Program-made: the position numbers and the translations under genes
In this document: positions 55,719 to 61,358 of the stretch, one piece after another
How the letters are laid out: every line of letters starts with the position of its first letter
How positions within the stretch are numbered: position 1 is the first letter of the stretch
The notes under the pieces: generated by a model
The model's database searches: none
What the model was told of the DNA's origin: nothing
The model's input: the letters and a program-made list of their open reading frames with translations, nothing else
Source of the DNA: Hormiphora californensis
Taxonomy: Eukaryota > Ctenophora > Tentaculata > Cydippida > Pleurobrachiidae
Reading direction: 5' to 3'
DNA: 61,358 bases
Assembly (NCBI GenBank): GCA_020137815.1
Contig: CM035361.1
Coordinates: 5,738,458-5,799,815 of the forward strand

Positions 55719-55817
55719 GAGGGCGGAATCACACCAAGATCTTCGAAAGAATTGTTTCGACGCACCAAACTCAATCACAAAAACAATTCTTTCGAAGATC
55801 TTGGTGTGATTCCGCCC
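55719..55817. repeat. 99-bp hairpin with near-perfect 38-bp arms
   Basis: AGGGCGGAATCACACCAAGA TCTTCGAAAGAATTGTTT and the exact complement around a loop of about 20 bases. It could be a young MITE or a small-RNA precursor. No flanking duplication is obvious. Confidence 0.85.
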
Positions 55818-56080
55818 TTACATATTTTACTTAATATACATGTATACACTTACCTACCAAAATCAACAAAATCAAAACAACTGTCATAACAAGCTCTATT
55901 AAATAGCACTGTCTGCAAAACGTACTGTCTACCAAGTTTGAGGCAGCTGAAGCTGTCTATACTTTATTGGATACTTTTCCTGCTGCAGAAAATAGCATTA
56001 AAAGTTTTTTGTTTTTTTTTCTTATTTTTTTAGTCCGTCCCCGTGCGAGGAAAATCGCTAAACACACTAAAAACAAAATG

Positions 56081-57647
56081 GGCAATTTTGCATTTGCGGG
56101 CATCGCACTATAGACGCAGTACCCACGTACTATAGACGCATTATAAACGCATTATAAACGCATTATAGACGCATTATAGACACACGCAATATAGACGCAA
56201 TTTCGTAAGCAGCACTATAGACGCAATATAGACGCATTATAACAGCAATATAAACGCATTTTTATAGACGCGACGCAGTATAGCCGCATTATAGGCGCAC
56301 TACCCACCCCAAAATCACCTTATAGACGCACTATAGACGCATTATAGACTGACTATAGCAGCACCATAAACGCTACATAGACCCATATAGACGCATGATA
56401 GAAGCATTATAGACGCAAATCGCTTTTTATAGACGCCGCGTCTATAAAAAACGTGCTTTTTTAAGAAGCACTATAGACGTACTCAGACGCACGCTGCGAT
56501 ATTTGAGGCGCAGTTGGGCGAACTATAAACGCATTTTTGTCGCATATAAAAGGAAGCAGTATAGACGCATTATAGACGCATTATAGCCGCATGTGTGCGA
56601 AATCGATAAAGACGCAATATAGACGCAAAATAAGAAGGAGAGGGAGAGAGACTAGAGGGAGGGAGGGAGGGAGGGAGGGGAGGAGGAGGGAGGAGAGGGA
56701 AGGAGAGGGAAAGAGGGAGGGATACAGAGACAGATCAGACAGAGACAGATGGACACATGGATCTGAGACAGACGGACAGAGTAAGATGGAGAGAGATTAA
56801 GATGGAGAGAGAGAGAGTGAGACAGAGAGGGAGATAGTAAGCGCGTGTTTGTCCGTCCGTCTGTCTCTGTCCGTTTGTTTCCATCTCTGTCTTTTTCTGT
56901 CTCACTCCGTCCCTATATATCACTCTCTTTCCATGTTACTCTCTTTCCATCTTACTCTGTCCTTCTGTCTCAGGTCTTTATCCGTCTGTCTCTGTTTCTG
57001 TCCCTGTATCCCTCCCTCAGTCCCTCCCTCTCTTAATCCCTCTTTCCCTCTCCTTCCCTCTCCCTCCCTCCTTCCCTCTCCCTCCCTCTCCTTCTTATTT
57101 TGCGTCTATATTGCGCCTTTATCGATTTCGCACACATGCGGCTATAATGCGTCTATAATGCGTCTATACTGCTTCCTTTTATATGCGACAAAAATGCGTT
57201 TATAAAACGCCCAACTGCGCCTCAAATATCGCACTGTAGCCTGAAGTACGTCTATAGTGCTTCTTAAAAAAGCACGTTTTTTATAGACGCGGCGTCTATA
57301 AAAAGCGATTTGCGTCTATAATGCTGCTATCATGCGTCTATATGGGTCTATGTAGTGTTTATGGTGCTGCTATAGTCAGTCTATAATGCGTCTATAGTGC
57401 GTCTATAAGGTGATTTTGGGGTGGGTAGTGCGCCTATAAAGCGGCTATACTACGTCGCGTCTATAAAAATGCGTATATATTGCTGTTATAATGCGTCTAT
57501 ATTGCGTCTATAGTGCTGCTTACGAAATTGCGTCTATATTGCGTGTGTCTATAATGCGTCTATAATGCGTTTATAATGCGTTTATAATGCGTCTATAGTA
57601 CGTGGGTACTGCGTCTATAGTGCGATGCCCGCAAATGCAAAATTGCC
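56081..57647. mobile_element. 1.57-kb Mutator-like foldback built of TATAGACGCA repeats
   Basis: Ends GGCAATTTTGCATTTGCGGG and complement, with an exact 9-bp duplication AACAAAATG (56072-56080, 57648-57656). Each arm is about 520 bp, mostly degenerate copies of the 10-mer TATAGACGCA or TTATAGACGC. The centre (56630-57090) is GA-rich on the left and TC-rich on the right. No coding capacity. Confidence 0.9.
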
Positions 57648-57816
57648 AACAAAATGAACTAAAAACAGTTTCTCGAAGATCCACAGGCTTGTGGGGAATA
57701 TAGTTCCGCAGGAGTATGGAGCTGGAGGATGGATAAGTGTGGAGGAAAACAGGACAGGAACGTTGAAAGGATCTAAAGTGGGATACGCTAGAAGGGAAGT
57801 AGGTGCCACCTCATCC

Positions 57817-58105
57817 CGAGGGGAGCACCCGGGGCAAACGAGTAACGCCCGGCAAGAAAGACGAGTCGATCCGACCGGGCGACCCGCTCACCCCAGGCCC
57901 TCCCCAAGAGAAAGGGGCGTGGGTGTTACGGTTAGAGCTAGAGGGGAAAAGAGGTCCCATCCTTCTCAAGGGGAGCACCCAGGGCAAACGAGTACGCCCG
58001 GTATGAACGAAATGGTCAATTGACTAGGTATAGTTCGATCAGACCGGGCGACCCACTCACACCAGGCCCTCCCCAAGCGAAAGGGGGTGTCTGGGTTAGA
58101 TCGCA
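57817..58105 (+). repeat. two-copy tandem repeat, GC-rich
   Basis: GGGGAGCACCCGGGGCAAAC with GACCGGGCGACCCGCTCACC and CCAGGCCCTCCCCAAGAGAA recurs after about 150 bases with small changes. This GC-rich block is unlike its surroundings. It could be the 5' region of a retroelement. The plus frame through it (57691-58023) has no domain. Confidence 0.6.
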
Positions 58106-58229
58106 TAATCATACTATTATTAAAGCAAATAGGGAAATGATGGGTGATGATATTTTTACCAAATATGGCATTTTGCACGTGCAAGTTTAGAGGTGGAGTA
58201 CTATAGCTGGAGTGGGGCCAGGGGTGTGT

Positions 58230-60230
58230 GTGGTGGGAGAAATGGCTCACCCTAGAACAATTGCAAGTTAATAGCAAAAATGCATAATAACCTGTAAATC
58301 ACTTGTAATTCGAAGTTCAAACTAGTTTTGAAATAGTTTTGAAATTTTTTTAGAAAAATTTTAGTTTTGAAATAGCTTTTGAAATAGTTTTGAAATAGCT
58401 TTTGAAATAGTTTTGAAATAGCTTTTGAAATAGCTTTTGAAATAGCTTTTGAAATAGCTTTTGAAATAGTTTTTGAAATGGCTTTGGAAGGGTGGTAGAA
58501 ATGGCTCATGTGGCTCATCTGGCAGCTGCACGATCATTATGAACACAAGGACATTCATATAAAAGCGAAAACCAGTGTACCCGACTAATTTGAATACGCT
58601 GAATCACGTGAGCAACTCTGGCAAGCGCTCAGATGTGAAGAAAGTGCCCTAATTGAGCATAATTGGGTGTAATTGACCGGACTTACAACTTTTCTCCTGG
58701 AAACGCTAGAAGTTAATGTGAGGGCACTTTTCCGACTAACTTTGATACGCTGAATCACGTAAGCAACTTTTCCAAGCCCTAAGAGGCGGGGAAATTGCCC
58801 TAATTGAGTCTGATTGGGTCTAATTGACCATAATTGCTCAATTAGGGCACTTTCTTCACCTCTGAGGGCTTGGAAAAGTTTTTTACGTGATTCAGCGTAT
58901 CAAAGTTAGTCGGAAAAGTGCCCTCACATTAACTTCAGATAGCGTTTTCAGGAGAAAAGTTGTAAGTCCGGTCAATTACACCCAATTATGCTCAATTAAG
59001 GCACTTTCTTCACATCTGAGCGCTTGCCAGAGTTGCTCACGTGATTCAGCGTATCAAAGTTAGTCGGAAAAGTGCCCTCACATTAACTTCTAACGTTTTC
59101 AGGAGAAAAGTTGTAAGTCCGGTCAATTACACCCAATTATGCTCAATTAGGGCACTTTCTTCACATCTGAGCGCTTGCCAGAGTTGCTCACGTGATTCAG
59201 CGTATTAAAATTAGTCGGGTACACTGGTTTTCGCTTTTATATGAAATAGCTTTTGAAATAGCTTTTGAAATAGCTTTTGAAATAGCTTTTGAAATGGCTT
59301 TTGAAACAGCTTTGGACGGGTGGTAGAAACGGCTCATGTGGCTCATCTGGCAGCTGCACGATCATTATGAACACAAGGACATTCATATAAAAGCGAAAAC
59401 TAGTGTACCCGACTAATTTTAGTACGCTGAATCACGTGAGCAACTCTGGCAAGCGGTCAGATGTGAAGAAAGTGCCCTAATTGAGCATAATTGGGTGTAA
59501 TTGACCAGACTTACAACTTTTCTCCTGAAAACGCTAGAAGTTAATGTGAGGGCACTTTTCCGACTAACTTTGATACGCTGAATCACGTAAAAAACTTTTC
59601 CAAGCCCTCAGAGGTGAAGAAAATGCCCTAATTGAGCAATTATGGTCAATTAGACCCAATCAGACTCAATTAGGGCAATTTCCCCGCCTCTTAGGGCTTG
59701 GAAAAGTTGCTTACGTGAATCAGCGTATCAAAGTTAGTCGGAAAAGTGCCCTCACATTAACTTCTAGCGTTTTTAGGAGAAAAGTTGTAAGTCCGGTCAA
59801 TTACACCCAATTATGCTCAATTAGGGCACTTTCTTCACATCTGAGCGCTTGCCAGAGTTGCTCACGTGATTCAGCGTATTAAAATTAGTCGGGTACACTG
59901 TTTTTCGCTTTTATATGAATGTCCTTGTGTTCATAATAATCGTGCAGCTGCCAGATGAGCCACATGAGCCATTTCTACCACCCGTCCAAAGCCATTTCAA
60001 AAGCTATTTCAAAAGCTATTTCAAAAGCTATTTCAAAAGCTATTTCAAAACTATTTCAAAAGCTATTTCAAAACTATTTCAAAAGCTATTTTAAAACTAA
60101 AATTTTTCTAAAAAAATTTCAAAACTATTTCAAAACTAGTTTGAACTTCGAATTACATGTGATTTACAGGTTATTATGCATTTTTGCTATTAACTTGCAA
60201 TTGTTCTAGGGTGAGCCATTTCTCCCACCA
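58230..60230. mobile_element. 2.0-kb foldback with GAAATAGCTTTT repeats
   Basis: Ends GTGGTGGGAGAAATGGCTCA then CCCTAGAACAATTGC, complement at the right end. The arms carry runs of the 12-mer GAAATAGCTTTT next to the ends and four or more copies of GGGCACTTTTCCGACTAACT with ACGCTGAATCACGT. I could not find a clear target duplication. The Lys/Phe/Ser-rich frames (58252-58558, 59955-60209) are repeat artefacts. Confidence 0.85.
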
Positions 60231-60361
60231 CAGCAGGGTTAGAATTCGAAAACGACATTTTGGTATACTAACTAAATCGGTAGAGGGACCATTTTGGTCA
60301 CACTTTCGTTGCGAGGGGCAACGGTGTAGCAACTAGAGCCGCGCGCACAGTGACGAGCTAT

Positions 60362-60594
60362 AAAGTCCAATTTTTTATTTAAGCGACAGGCCGCCACGCA
60401 TCAAAATGCAGCGCTTGAAATCGATTTCCGGTTCCTGATAAGCTAGCGACTTTTTCTTGGTGCCATTGGAAAGATAAAATTTTTATCTTTCCAACGCAAC
60501 CAAGATCAAGTCTTTATCTTATCAGGAACCGGAGATATGACCAATTAACTAATTGAGTGCGCGGCGGCCTGTCGCTTAAATAAAAAATTCGACT
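60362..60594. mobile_element. small foldback, AAAGTCCAATTTTTTATTTA ends
   Basis: Arms with AAGCGACAGGCCGCC and complement. The centre has CTTATCAGGAACCGG and CCAACGCAACCAAGATC. It abuts the next foldback at the palindrome GACTATAGTC. Confidence 0.7.
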
Positions 60595-60866
60595 ATAGTC
60601 GAATTTTTTAATCAAGGGACAGGGGGCCGCGCATTTACAAAGTCTTTTTGCGCGTGCTAAATGTTTTTGCTCATATCTCCTTTTCCTGATAAGATAAAGA
60701 CTTGATCTTGGTTGCGTTGAAAAGGTCTTAAAATTATCTTTCCAACGCTTCCGGGTTCAAGTCTTAAGATTGCCAGGAACTTGATCTCGATTGTCACGCG
60801 CAAATACAACGCCGCGCGACCTCTCTGAATGCGCGGCCCCTGTCCCTTGATTAAAAAATTCGACTT
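60595..60866. mobile_element. small foldback, AGTCGAATTTTTTAATCAAG ends
   Basis: Arms with GGGACAGGGGGCCGCGCATT and complement. The centre has CCTGATAAGATAAAGACTTG. It is the same group as the previous element and 54846-55111. Confidence 0.7.
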
Positions 60867-61358
60867 TACTCCTTCATCAAACACCTCATTGACACAGTTT
60901 GATGGACGTGTGTGCGCGCGCCACTCAACAAAACATGAAATGCTCTGCCGCGCGTTTCGCGTGTTACACATTTTACACATTTTCATCTTGCGAGTCGAGT
61001 GTGAGAGGTTAGATAAGTTGGAATGTCAAAAGCTGGTTAGCAAGTGTCATGTGATTGGGAGTTAGCTAACTCTAAGCTATGTGAGAAGTATACTGACAGC
61101 TAGATCGTATGCATCTCACATTACATTATGACCAAGCCTTGATCCTGTTGGCAGTGACAATGTCACTGACATGTGAAACGGTAGGGCAGGGAAACTCAGC
61201 ATTATGAACACATAATGCAATAATTCTTGTTTGGAATGATTGACAATGCTCATTCTTATCAAAAATGGATTTTTTTCATGATCAATTTTGGCCAAACCAA
61301 TTATTCATCTCATGAATTTATAGTTCCGAAATATTAGCGCTCCACAATACCTGTAGAA
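60867..61358. other. unassigned right edge
   Basis: No gene, RNA or element end is recognised. A minus-strand acceptor-like TTCTACAG lies at the very end, without a supported exon. Confidence 0.45.

Noticed and set aside
56849-57205. 118-codon plus frame
   Set aside because: Translation of degenerate TC-rich repeats at the centre of the Mutator-like foldback.
58252-60209. Lys/Phe/Ser repeat protein
   Set aside because: Frames come from the 12-mer GAAATAGCTTTT repeats in a foldback and are present in both arms.

Overview
Eukaryotic, animal-type DNA: spliced genes with GT-AG introns, no operons, much simple-sequence DNA and a heavy load of short DNA transposons. The gene set (dynactin p25, palmitoyl-protein thioesterase, a class-A GPCR, a secreted F5/8C-type lectin, a MATH/BTB protein) fits an invertebrate. 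The AT-rich base composition would suit a sponge or another early-branching marine animal, but that placement is a guess. Layout: (1) 1-250, a possible minus-strand exon of a gene running off the left edge. (2) 713-2510, DCTN5 (+, six exons). (3) 3132-7684, PPT1 (+, seven exons, one apparent 1-base frameshift in exon 2). (4) 8455-39785, one complete WD40-repeat gene on the minus strand. I rebuilt it by hand as 17 coding exons that join in phase into about 669 codons. Two other genes lie inside its introns on the opposite strand: a secreted fucolectin/F5-8C-type gene (13833-14911, with a broken second copy of its last exon at 15754-15937) and a single-exon MATH/BTB gene (34189-35991). (5) 41791-42901, a rhodopsin-class GPCR (-) with one frameshift at a homopolymer. 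(6) 42902-61358, no gene I can support, apart from one weak exon candidate; this part is mostly transposons and satellites.

About 30% of the window, by adding up my own boundaries, is foldback DNA: near-perfect palindromes of 0.3-3.5 kb. Target-site duplications assign many of them to groups: 8 bp (hAT-like), TTAA (piggyBac-like), TA (mariner/pogo-like), 9 bp (Mutator-like). Several are nested, and the insertion order can be read directly. The 26228-34171 block is a 1.6 kb palindrome split by a 3.5 kb terminal-inverted-repeat element and a 2.9 kb LINE.

The most unusual pattern concerns splice sites. At three junctions of the WD40 gene the exon edge and its splice signal are copied in tandem: about 40 copies at the exon 8 donor, 4 at the exon 3 acceptor, and several at the exon 10 donor. 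The other long intronic satellites of the gene also carry a donor-like motif per unit on the gene's strand. Separately, at least seven small transposons sit within 30 bases of an exon edge. All exon models are manual, without transcript evidence or database searches.
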